From NCBI GenBank assembly GCA_019232645.1, contig JAFANO010000619.1, positions 1 to 15,843 of the forward strand: a stretch of 15,843 nt of DNA, given 5' to 3'. Position 1 is the first letter of the stretch; the number at the start of each line of letters is the position of its first letter. The notes under the pieces were generated by a model. That model saw only the letters and a list, made by a program, of their open reading frames with translations, did no database searches and was not told the origin of the DNA. Made by a program: the position numbers and the translations under genes. The DNA is from Planctomycetaceae bacterium (GTDB lineage Bacteria > Planctomycetota > Planctomycetia > Isosphaerales > Isosphaeraceae). Below are positions 1 through 6,325 of the stretch, one piece after another.

Positions 1-16
1 TTGGCATGTCTCATGA

Positions 17-278
17 CCCAGGCGTAACATGGGGCCCCGATTCTTGCAAGAACTTTTGGCTACCTACTTAGTGGTGGTATCCGGTTGGGAACCCTAACCG
101 TCGGCCCCGTAAAACCACCGACGTTGAGACACGCCGTGAGGCGTCTCGAGAACTCCTGTCCAGCGATGGTCAGGGCAGGCCGCAACTAAGTCGGCCTGGA
201 ACGGGAGGGGGACTCAGGGACGAGTCCGCACATCGTGTGCACCCCGAACTGTAAATCCCACCCCTTTCAGGGGTGGGA
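17..278 (+). mobile_element. Orphan HEARO-like element B (no protein gene)
   Basis: A short element that appears to consist only of an RNA-coding core between palindromic ends. The left edge is placed after ATGA at 13-16, followed by a weak hairpin (CCCA/TGGG, 17-35). The right end is a perfect 9-bp hairpin, TCCCACCCC / GGGGTGGGA, at 256-278. The same right-end hairpin closes the element at 8965-9358, and both are preceded by GAACTG. IS200/IS605-type elements end in such subterminal hairpins. No iscB, tnpB or tnpA reading frame is present. The exact borders are inferred; the right cleavage site would lie a few bases after 278. Confidence 0.5.
58..278 (+). ncRNA. HEARO / IscB-type omega-RNA-like RNA, copy B
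   Basis: The RNA core shares two exact blocks with the copy at 9070-9358: CCGGTTGGGA (81-90) and CCCGTAAAAC (106-115). They are placed the same way inside a stem, here GGTGGT 73-78 pairing with ACCACC 114-119. A further hairpin lies at about 124-145 (GAGAC...GTCTC). Other helices differ between the copies, as expected for diverged family members. Families: HEARO RNAs are the guide-RNA scaffolds of IscB nucleases, and many genomic copies lack the protein gene. The outer GGCTCTTT/AAAGAG stem of copy A is not clearly conserved here. A TnpB-type omega RNA, with its guide 3' of the last hairpin, is the main alternative. Confidence 0.5.
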
Positions 279-850
279 AACTTAAACCCCAAAGCCGCGA
301 GCATCTCCTTGGACTTCTCGATCACCTTGAGTGTCGGACGCCGAACGCCTGGATCCGCTGCCGCGCCGGGTCGAGCCTCCCGCCCGCCGCGCCCTGCCCA
401 GCCACCCTCGATGGGCGGCGGGGTCCGCATTTCGAGACAGTTGGGGTCTATACCAATCGTCATGGGCCGTGCCCCGCGGACACCCCGGGTTCCCAAGGGT
501 CCACGCGGGTCGCCGTCGATCAGAGCCTTCCTGGCATGGGCCTCGACACCGAACGCTTCGGAGCGGAAAACACCGGATGCACAAATCACGGGCGGCGCGA
601 TTGATGACCCGGTTTCCTTGCGACAGTGTCTCGATTTCCGGAATCTTGCATACCCTGTCAAAGGACTTCTGCGGTCCCGCTCAGGCCCGCGCCCACACGA
701 TGGGGTCTCGGTCTGCTCGGCGGCGTCCAGGGCGACCTTGGCCTTGAACGCGGCCGAGTGGCCTTATCCATGAGTACTGGCTGTACATGTGAGCCTCGAG
801 ATGGAGCAGCGACCTCCGATCAGTTGGAATGGATTCTCCCCATTCTGGCG
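279..850. other. Gene-free stretch, likely decayed DNA
   Basis: No reading frame here looks like an intact gene. The open frames on both strands are low-complexity high-GC frames without a ribosome site or recognisable motif. The only recognisable protein signal is a short IS3 orfA-like scrap at 704-771. A minus-strand frame ending near 285 (LKVIEKSKEMLAALGFKF) looks slightly protein-like but could not be assigned to a family. A 6-bp hairpin (GAATGG 827-832 / CCATTC 840-845) lies just past the hemA stop but has no T tract, so it is not called a terminator. Confidence 0.5.
704..771 (-). pseudogene. IS3-family orfA N-terminal remnant
   Basis: Reading the minus strand gives HSAAFKAKVALDAAEQTET, which matches the start of the helix-turn-helix OrfA protein of many IS3-family insertion sequences (typically ...HSAAFKAKVALEAL.GEKT...). 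An ATG at 771-769 followed by GATAAG lies in a different frame, so a small indel separates the start from the matching stretch. The similarity is lost after about 20 residues. No OrfB, inverted repeat or target duplication was found. This is read as a short decayed fragment; the match is short, so the call is moderate. Confidence 0.42.
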
Positions 851-2134
851 CTAACCATCCGCCAGGCCGAAGAGGTGACGGACGGCGTTGAGTAGCGAAT
901 GATGGTGCTCGTGGATGGGCTCCGAGGCGGCCGAGCGGAGTGCGGCGCGGGGGCGGTGGAGCATCTGGTTCTGGACCCGGTAGACCATGTGCGCGATCGC
1001 CTCGCGGTCGGCGTCGCTGAGGCCTGGGCGGGACGCGAAGAGGGCGTCGAGCTCGTGGCGGCGGATCGCGGCGGCGTTGTCGCCGAGCTGGCGGAGCACC
1101 GCGCTGGCGGAGGACTGGTGTCGCAGGGCCGCGTAGCAGGCGGCGGTCTCGTGCTCGATGATCGTCAGGGCCGGGTCGATCCCCTTGCGCCGCCGCCGGA
1201 GGTTCTGCTCGGCCTGGGCGCGGAGGTCGTCGACGTTGTAGAGCATCACCTGGTCGAGGTCACCGATCCGGGGGTCGAAGTCGCGGGGGATGGCGATATC
1301 GAGGATCAGCGCCAGGCGGTTGCGGCGGGCGCGCTGGACGCGGGCGTACTGGTCGAAGGTGATGATCGGCTCGGCGGCGGCGGTGGTGCTGATGACCAGG
1401 TCGGCCTCGATCAGCGCCGGGTTGAGCCGGTCGAAGGGGACCGCCCGGCCCCCCCACCGCGCGGCGGCGGCCTCGGCGCGCTCGAAGCTGCGGTTGGTCA
1501 CCACGATCCGGCCGGGGCGGAGCGTCTTGAGGTGCTGGAGCGTCAGCTCGCCCATCTTGCCGGCGCCGATGACCAGCACGACCTTGTCGGTGAAGGTGTC
1601 GAAGACCTCCCGCGCCACGTCGACGGCCACGCTGGCGACCGACAGCTTCCCCTGGTCCATGCCGGTCTCTTCGCGGACCTGCTTGCCGATCCGGAGCGCC
1701 TCGCGGAAGACCCGGTGGAAGATCGGGCCGACCGCATGGCGCGCGCCGGCGGTGCGGTAGGCCCTGCGGACCTGGCCGAGGATCTGCCCCTCGCCCAGGA
1801 CCAGGCTCTCGAGGCTGGCCGCGACCCGGAACAGGTGCCCGACGACCCCCTCGTCGTGATAGCTGACCAGGTGCCCGGCGAAGGCCTCGGCCGGGAGCGC
1901 GTGGAACTCGACGAGGAACTCGGAGAGCGCCTCGGTCTCGGGGATCACGTCCGGCTCGCCCGCGGCGTAGACCTCGACCCGGTTGCAGGTCGAGAGCACG
2001 ACGAACTCGTTGCCGGGAAAGGCTTGCTTCAGCGCCTCGAGTCCCGCGTCGAGCTTGGCGCCGTCGAAGGCCAGCGCCTCGCGGACCGAGGCGGGCGCGG
2101 AGCGGTGATCGACCCCCAAGGCCAGCAGCTTCAC
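851..2134 (-). CDS. hemA: Glutamyl-tRNA reductase
   Basis: First committed enzyme of C5-pathway tetrapyrrole synthesis: NADPH-dependent reduction of glutamyl-tRNA(Glu) to glutamate-1-semialdehyde in the cytoplasm. The 427-residue product has the usual family length. The N-terminal catalytic domain shows STCNRVEVYA with the nucleophilic cysteine at residue 50, the canonical position, which supports the GTG start at 2134. GEGQILGQVRRAY follows at about 117-129. The NADPH-binding Rossmann domain has VLVIGAGKMGELT at about 185. The C-terminal dimerisation helix ends with a histidine-rich IHEHHH stretch. A GGAGGGGG ribosome site lies just before the GTG. The start overlaps the hemX-like stop by 4 bp, so translation is probably coupled. 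All key motifs are intact and this is a confident call. Confidence 0.95.
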   Translation of the reverse strand: MKLLALGVDHRSAPASVREALAFDGAKLDAGLEALKQAFPGNEFVVLSTCNRVEVYAAGEPDVIPETEALSEFLVEFHALPAEAFAGHLVSYHDEGVVGHLFRVAASLESLVLGEGQILGQVRRAYRTAGARHAVGPIFHRVFREALRIGKQVREETGMDQGKLSVASVAVDVAREVFDTFTDKVVLVIGAGKMGELTLQHLKTLRPGRIVVTNRSFERAEAAAARWGGRAVPFDRLNPALIEADLVISTTAAAEPIITFDQYARVQRARRNRLALILDIAIPRDFDPRIGDLDQVMLYNVDDLRAQAEQNLRRRRKGIDPALTIIEHETAACYAALRHQSSASAVLRQLGDNAAAIRRHELDALFASRPGLSDADREAIAHMVYRVQNQMLHRPRAALRSAASEPIHEHHHSLLNAVRHLFGLADG

Positions 2135-3000
2135 GACCCCCTCCCCGCCGCCCCGGCCCGGGACGTCCCGTGGGTCGTGCCCAGGTGCAGGGCCTCGACG
2201 CCGACCCACGTGAATACCAGGAACGCGAACGCCACGATCGTCAACAGCATCACGCTCCGCCCGCGCCACGCCAGCCGGAAGCGCGCGTGCAGGAGCACCG
2301 CGAAGGCCACCCACATCACCAGGGCGCTGATGACCTTGGGGTCGGTCCAGGGCAGGTGCGCCCCCCCGATCCGCCGCCGCGCGGCCAGGCTCAGGACCAC
2401 GCCGATCAACAGGCCGAACGTCAGCAGCGGGAAGGCCACCGTGATCGCCCCGCGGTTCAGCCGCTCCGACTGCTCCAGGCTCGGCAGCGCGAATCCGAAC
2501 CGGCGCGGCCGCTTGTGCTTGAGCCGGTTCGACTGCACCAGGTACATCAGCCCGGCGGCGAACGCCAGGCAGGTCGAGACGGCGCCGGCCAGCAGGAACA
2601 GGCCGTGCACCGTCCCCCAGAAGGCCACCGCGCCGCCCCAGCCGCTCCAGTCGGCACGCCTCGGCGCGGCCACGCCCGCGATCACCAGCGCCAGGACCAG
2701 CGGCAAGACGAACACCCCCACGGCCACCGGCTTGGGCGAGCGGACCATCAGGTACAGGCCGATCAGCGCCACGATCCACGACAGCACCATCAACGACTCG
2801 AACGCCGACGTGACCGGGATCGCGCGGTCGAGCCGGGTGATGTTCCCCAGATAGGCCGTCTGGACCAGCCAGCCCAGCACGGTGAGCGTCACGGTCAGGT
2901 ACCAGCGTGCGTTGCTCCGGACCACGAACCGGGCCAGCTCGCTCGCCAGGGCCAGGCCGTACGTGCCCGCGAAGCACAGGACGGTCAACCGATCGATCAT
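2131..3000 (-). CDS. hemX: HemX-like / CcsA-family cytochrome c assembly membrane protein
   Basis: An integral membrane protein of 289 residues with about eight hydrophobic segments. It carries the CcsA/CcmC/HemX-family tryptophan-rich region in reduced form (PWTDPKVISALVMW, near residue 230). Family members handle haem for cytochrome c maturation, or, as HemX next to hemA, influence glutamyl-tRNA reductase level. Position directly before hemA with a 4-bp overlap favours the HemX subgroup. The ATG at 3000 was chosen because MIDRLTVLCFAGTYGLAL gives a normal first membrane helix. A GTG three codons upstream is an alternative, and no strong ribosome site separates them. A TAGAAT box on the minus strand (3051-3046) lies at a plausible distance upstream, within the 77-bp dispersed repeat. 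Confidence 0.8.
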   Translation of the reverse strand: MIDRLTVLCFAGTYGLALASELARFVVRSNARWYLTVTLTVLGWLVQTAYLGNITRLDRAIPVTSAFESLMVLSWIVALIGLYLMVRSPKPVAVGVFVLPLVLALVIAGVAAPRRADWSGWGGAVAFWGTVHGLFLLAGAVSTCLAFAAGLMYLVQSNRLKHKRPRRFGFALPSLEQSERLNRGAITVAFPLLTFGLLIGVVLSLAARRRIGGAHLPWTDPKVISALVMWVAFAVLLHARFRLAWRGRSVMLLTIVAFAFLVFTWVGVEALHLGTTHGTSRAGAAGRGS

Positions 3001-3034
3001 CGTGCCCACGCATCCCCCGGGATGATCCCAGCCC

Positions 3035-3111
3035 AACCCGGACTTATTCTAGTCGGCGCGAGCGCCGAATCCCAGAGACTCGCACTCGGGGGGAGCGCTC
3101 GGATCATTCGG
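3035..3111. repeat. 77-bp dispersed module, copy 1 (upstream of hemX)
   Basis: This stretch, from AACCCGGACTTATTC to ATTCGG, recurs at 8360-8436 in the same orientation with about 6 differences in 77 positions, none an indel. It contains a small palindrome (GGCGC/GCGCC, around 3055-3066) and the shared block CGAATCCCAGAGACTC. In copy 1 the minus strand reads TAGAAT at 3051-3046, a fair -10 box about 46 bp before the hemX start, but no good -35 is seen. It does not encode a recognisable protein. It could be a small mobile repeat or a conserved regulatory block. Confidence 0.75.
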
Positions 3112-3113
3112 TC

Positions 3114-3149
3114 GGGTGGCTTGCTCACGTCTTCGCGAGCATGCCACCC
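3114..3149. repeat. Long imperfect hairpin beside the module
   Basis: GGGTGGCTTGCTC (3114-3126) pairs with GAGCATGCCACCC (3137-3149): 12 of 13 positions pair, with one T-T mismatch, around a 10-base loop. The arm AGCATGCCACCC is identical to 12 bases of the right inverted repeat at 8331-8342. So the 77-bp module is accompanied by the same palindrome family at both of its sites, though on opposite sides of it. No T tract follows on either strand, so it is not called a terminator. Confidence 0.6.
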
Positions 3150-3540
3150 GCCGAGTTGACGCGGGCGGCGATCCTCGCCTCGCGCGTCGAGTGACCCGTC
3201 GTCATCATGTCCGACCCCCTGTCGCGTCCGTCGGACAGGACTGAGGTCGTGGACAGCCATCCCGGCGGCAGAGCGGTGTCGTAGGAAGCGGCAAGACGCC
3301 GGTCGCGTCCGGCGGCAAACCTTCCTGGCGCGTGCCAAAGACGTGGGCATGCCTCCCGCCGCTCGACCGCCCGGAGCGCCCCTTCGTCGCCTCGTCCAGC
3401 GCCGCGACGAATTGGTCCCACCCTGGCTCCCCTCTCGTGCCATCCGGTCGAGCGCCTGGCGAAGCGTCGCGACCCCCTTCGCGTCCGTCAATCATGGCGT
3501 TCGTCATCTCGGGTCAACCATTTGATTAGTCGTCGAAAAA
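3150..3540 (-). other. Gap with a possible frameshifted small gene
   Basis: No intact gene. On the minus strand, from an ATG near 3507, the peptide MTNAMIDGRE continues best as GVATLRQALDRMARE in a second frame, then WDQFVAALDEATKGR in a third. The pieces abut and read like one helical protein broken by two small indels. Beyond that the frames are arginine-rich noise. There is no recognised family. An AT-rich stretch around 3530-3562 upstream could have supplied a promoter. This may be a decayed gene or a coincidence of high-GC frames. Confidence 0.25.
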
Positions 3541-3564
3541 TTTTCTGTTATCCAAAAAATTGGT

Positions 3565-3592
3565 TTGTGCCACTGAAATCCCTTCGTATAAT
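3565..3592 (+). promoter_or_regulatory. Sigma-70-type promoter for the DUF1559 cluster
   Basis: TTGTGC at 3565-3570 and a consensus TATAAT at 3587-3592 are separated by 16 bp, in a locally AT-rich stretch (3530-3570) that stands out from the GC-rich surroundings. Transcription would begin near 3599, leaving a leader of about 60 bases before the start codon at 3659. No operator palindrome was seen. Confidence 0.6.
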
Positions 3593-3658
3593 CGCACCCG
3601 GTCGCTTTCCTCATCCAACCCCAACCGGCGGCGAAACACCGCCTCACGGAGGCCACTG

Positions 3659-4717
3659 ATGGAGCGGGGAGCTCATGATCCTCAGGCCGGGACGGTCCTC
3701 CCTCGCGGCTTCACCTTGATTGAATTACTCGTCGTCATCGCCATCATCGGGGTCCTGGTCTCCCTCTTGCTCCCCTCCGTCCAGGCCGCCCGGGAGGCGG
3801 CCCGCCGGTCGCAGTGCACCAACAACCTGAAGCAGATCGGCCTGGCCATCGCCAACTACGAGTCGGCCGTCGGCTGCATCGTCTCGGGATATATCAGCTC
3901 GCCCGTGCCCCTGGCCCGGTTCGGGGTGCCGGGCTACAACCCGGACCCGCAGACGGACGACAATGGGCCGGGGTGGGGCTGGCTGGCCTTGCTGCTCCCC
4001 TATGTTGAGCAGGCCCCGCTGTACAACGCGATCAACTTCAACTTGCCCACGTGGGTACCGGACAACAGCACGGCGGTCCTGACTCAACTGAACGTCTACC
4101 TCTGCCCGTCGGCGAACAACCCCACCCCGACGTGCAGGATGGTCGACGCCAACTTGAACCTGTTGCCGGTGGCGAACCAGTACTTCGCCCGTGCAAACTA
4201 TCAGTACAACATGGGTTGGAACGACACGAGCATCACGCCGGCGGACACCAATTACGACGACCCGGTCAAGGGATGTAACGGGCCGATCTACCGCAACAGC
4301 CACGTCACCTACGCCGCGGTGACCGACGGCCTGAGCAACACGGTCGTCGCGGGCGAAAAGACGCCTTACCTCGCGGACGCCACCTGGGTGGGCATCATCC
4401 CCGGCTACCGGCACTTCGCCTACAACGCATTCGCCAGCGCCGGGACCGGCGGGGCCGGCATCAATTACGATTACCCCGGCGCCATCCTCGCGGCCCACAG
4501 CGGTCCCTCGCTCTACGAGAGCCCGGAGGTCATCCACCCGCCCAATAGCCCGCTCGGCCACACCGACGAGATGTATTCGCTCCACCCCCCCGGCGGGTGC
4601 AACGTCCTGTTGGGCGACGGCTCGGTCCGGTTCATCAAGCAGTCGATCAACTTGCTGACCTGGCAGGCCCTGAGCAGCCGCTCCAACGGGGAGGTGATCA
4701 GTGCAGACTCTTATTGA
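3659..4717 (+). CDS. DUF1559 protein with prepilin-type N-terminal cleavage/methylation motif
   Basis: A 352-residue protein of the DUF1559 family, found in many copies in Planctomycetes and of uncertain function; it is probably a pseudopilin-like secreted or envelope protein. The N terminus has the type IV prepilin signature GFTLIELLVVIAIIGVLVSL from residue 17, so the prepilin peptidase would cut after G17 and methylate F18. The hallmark AAREAARRSQCTNNLKQIGL follows, and the C-terminal part has the family motif with NVLLGDGSVRFIK. The start at 3659 was chosen over an upstream in-frame start because GGAGG at 3648-3652 lies 6 bases before it and it leaves a short basic leader. It heads a plus-strand cluster, and its 3' end overlaps the next gene by 17 bp. 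Family assignment is firm; function is not known. Confidence 0.92.
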   Translation: MERGAHDPQAGTVLPRGFTLIELLVVIAIIGVLVSLLLPSVQAAREAARRSQCTNNLKQIGLAIANYESAVGCIVSGYISSPVPLARFGVPGYNPDPQTDDNGPGWGWLALLLPYVEQAPLYNAINFNLPTWVPDNSTAVLTQLNVYLCPSANNPTPTCRMVDANLNLLPVANQYFARANYQYNMGWNDTSITPADTNYDDPVKGCNGPIYRNSHVTYAAVTDGLSNTVVAGEKTPYLADATWVGIIPGYRHFAYNAFASAGTGGAGINYDYPGAILAAHSGPSLYESPEVIHPPNSPLGHTDEMYSLHPPGGCNVLLGDGSVRFIKQSINLLTWQALSSRSNGEVISADSY

Positions 4718-5084
4718 GGAACAGGAACGGCCGTTCGTGCCGCGAGCCATCCGGACTCGCGGTCGCAGGTTCCGCGCCACCGCGCTCGCCGGACTGATAC
4801 TGACGCCGGTCGGCTGCGGTGGGGAACCGTCGAACAGAGAGGTCCAGAATGCCCGGGCATTCGAGGCGCTGTTGACGGCCGTCTCGTTGAAGAACGAGAG
4901 GGAGTTGGAGAAGGACGCCAAGCTCATCGACGAACGGCACGCCGTGGGCGAACTCTCCGACGGGAAATATCAGGAAGTCCAGGTGATCGTCGAGAAGGCC
5001 CGCTTGAAGGACTGGGGAGGTGCCGAGAAGCGGGCCTACGAGTTCCGCGCGCAGTTCGGCGATAAGGGCTCCTACTTCAAGTGA
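4701..5084 (+). CDS. Small putative lipoprotein (DUF1559 neighbour)
   Basis: 127 residues. The start is a GTG with GGGGAGG at 4688-4694, 6 bases upstream, and it overlaps the end of the DUF1559 gene by 17 bp, suggesting coupled translation. A basic N-region of about 25 residues is followed by a hydrophobic stretch and a lipobox-like LTPVGC near residue 39, so a lipid-anchored envelope protein is likely. The mature part is helical and charged. It aligns by eye with the product of 5931-6224: both have DAK-x-I-(D)ER, G(E/K)LSD-x-x-Y, and KA-x-x-x-DW-x-x-A in the same order. No named family is recognised. Function unknown; partnership with the DUF1559 protein is suggested only by position and coupling. 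Confidence 0.75.
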   Translation: MQTLIEEQERPFVPRAIRTRGRRFRATALAGLILTPVGCGGEPSNREVQNARAFEALLTAVSLKNERELEKDAKLIDERHAVGELSDGKYQEVQVIVEKARLKDWGGAEKRAYEFRAQFGDKGSYFK

Positions 5085-5126
5085 TCTGCGGCGGCGGAAC
5101 TCCCCAGAACTGAACCGAGGTATTCC

Positions 5127-5396
5127 ATGGATCGCAGTATGAATCACGGCGACCCGTCCTTCAATATCCTCATCATCCTGGACTGGATGCTCCGCATCGA
5201 GCAGGCCGCGGCGTTCGTGGAGGGCGACCGCGAGTCCGACCCCGAGGCCTGGGGGCCCGAATGGGACCTATTCGGCTGGGCCCCGACGATCGCCCGCGAC
5301 GACAAGGGCGACGACGATGAGGACAGTGATCGGCCGCGGCGGGTCGTCGCTCGGCGAATCGCCGGCAGCGCACCTGCTGCCCTTGTCCCGAACTGA
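5127..5396 (+). CDS. Small acidic hypothetical protein
   Basis: 89 residues, with an ATG preceded by GAGG 6 bases upstream (5117-5120); an alternative ATG lies four codons in. The N-terminal half is hydrophobic and aromatic (FNILIILDWMLRIEQAAAFV), followed by EAWGPEWDLFGWAP and an acidic run DDKGDDDEDSD. The last 20 residues are basic. No family is recognised and no signal peptide is obvious. It sits 42 bp after the lipoprotein gene and 13 bp before the HMA-like gene, in the same direction, so it is probably in the same transcript. It may be a small adaptor or metal-buffering protein given the acidic run, but that is speculation. Confidence 0.55.
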   Translation: MDRSMNHGDPSFNILIILDWMLRIEQAAAFVEGDRESDPEAWGPEWDLFGWAPTIARDDKGDDDEDSDRPRRVVARRIAGSAPAALVPN

Positions 5397-5409
5397 TTAT
5401 CAAGATTAC

Positions 5410-5904
5410 ATGGGGTGCTCCGTGGCGGGACATTGCTTGGTCGGGCGAGTCACGATTGCAAGGCCCGTGTTCGAATACATCCATGCGATCGAGGGGCGGC
5501 TGCGCATCAAGGTCCCCGAGGTGAAGCGGTCGCCCGAGGTCGCGCGGCGGGTCGAGAGCCAGTTCTGCGCGATCGATGGGGTCCTCGAAGTCGGCGCCAA
5601 CCCCGTCACCGGCAATGTCCTGTTCCATTACGACCCGGTCCGGATCGAGCCCTACGCGATCATGGGGACCCTGGTGACGCTCGGCTACATGAAGGAGACC
5701 GCGCCCGCCCACTCGTTCTCCGGCACGATGGGTCATTTCGAGGGGCTGGCCCCGTGGCAGATCCTGATCATGCGGCTCGCGGTGGCCGTGACCGAGATGG
5801 TCCTGAAGGTCCTCTTCCGACGGGTCGCCGTCGGGTTGACATCGAGGCCGAAGTCGGCCATCCCACTGGGAAATCCAGGATCAGTCGATTGCGGCGATCA
5901 CTGA
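5410..5904 (+). CDS. HMA_2-like domain protein
   Basis: 164 residues. From about residue 22, FEYIHAIEGRLRIKVPEV is followed by a beta-alpha-beta pattern with GVLEVGANPVTGNVLFHYDP. This matches the HMA_2-type ferredoxin-like domain seen in proteins related to heavy-metal-associated domains (compare GRLRLRVP...GV..V..NPLTGS.LV.YD). The metal-binding CxxC of classical HMA domains is absent. The C-terminal half has an amphipathic or hydrophobic segment (WQILIMRLAVAVTEMVLKVLF) that may associate with the membrane. The start is uncertain: ATG 5410 follows the previous gene by 13 bp but has no clear ribosome site, and an ATG at 5317 would overlap that gene by 80 bp. Role unknown; a metal or membrane-stress role is only a guess. 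Confidence 0.7.
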   Translation: MGCSVAGHCLVGRVTIARPVFEYIHAIEGRLRIKVPEVKRSPEVARRVESQFCAIDGVLEVGANPVTGNVLFHYDPVRIEPYAIMGTLVTLGYMKETAPAHSFSGTMGHFEGLAPWQILIMRLAVAVTEMVLKVLFRRVAVGLTSRPKSAIPLGNPGSVDCGDH

Positions 5905-5930
5905 GCCCTACCTCCTCGACAGAGACCACC

Positions 5931-6224
5931 ATGATCCCTCATCCCATAGGCCGCATGCTCATAGGGGCCGCCCTCCTGACGTCGGGGTGCGGCGACTCGC
6001 GCGGGGTACCGAGCGAGTGCCGCAAGGCCGCCGAGATGCTCCAGGCGGCGATCGAGGCGGAGAACTTCCGCTGGCTCGATGGGGATGCCAAATGGATCGA
6101 ACGGCTCAAGTCCGACGGCAAGCTTTCGGATGCCGAGTACCGATCCCTGCGGAGGATCCTCGACAAAGCCAAGGAAGGGGATTGGAAGACGGCCAGGGAG
6201 CTGAACAGCAAGCTCCGCGACTGA
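5931..6224 (+). CDS. Small putative lipoprotein, paralogue of the 4701-5084 product
   Basis: 97 residues. A short N-region is followed by IGAALLTSGC, a good lipobox with the acceptor cysteine near residue 18, so a lipid-anchored envelope location is likely. The remainder is helical, with DAKWIERLKSDGKLSDAEY and KAKEGDWKTARELNSKLR. These line up with the 4701-5084 product, so the two appear to be paralogues from a local duplication that now flank two unrelated genes. The ribosome site is weak (only AGAG upstream). It starts 26 bp after the HMA-like gene, so cotranscription is plausible. No named family is recognised. Confidence 0.7.
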   Translation: MIPHPIGRMLIGAALLTSGCGDSRGVPSECRKAAEMLQAAIEAENFRWLDGDAKWIERLKSDGKLSDAEYRSLRRILDKAKEGDWKTARELNSKLRD

Positions 6225-6325
6225 GCCCCGCCGGTCCGAAGCCTGGCACACCTCGGGGCGAACCACGGGCGAAGGATTTCGATCACCGAGTTGGTACTCA
6301 ACGTTGGCCCCTTGTACTCCCTCCG

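Noticed and set aside
170..661. Minus-strand frame considered as an iscB or tnpB remnant beside element B
   Set aside because: No RuvC, HNH or zinc-finger motif could be found, and the frame runs through the terminal hairpin. Only the IS3 orfA-like scrap further right is recognisable.
827..845. Hairpin after hemA considered as a terminator
   Set aside because: The stem is only 6 bp and no T tract follows on the minus strand.
899..2854. 651-residue plus-strand open frame
   Set aside because: It lies antisense to hemA and hemX, whose motifs, ribosome sites and overlap are clear. Long antisense frames are expected at this GC content.
2170..3159. 329-residue plus-strand frame rich in Q, H and R
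   Set aside because: It is a shadow of the hemX gene, with extreme composition and no ribosome site.
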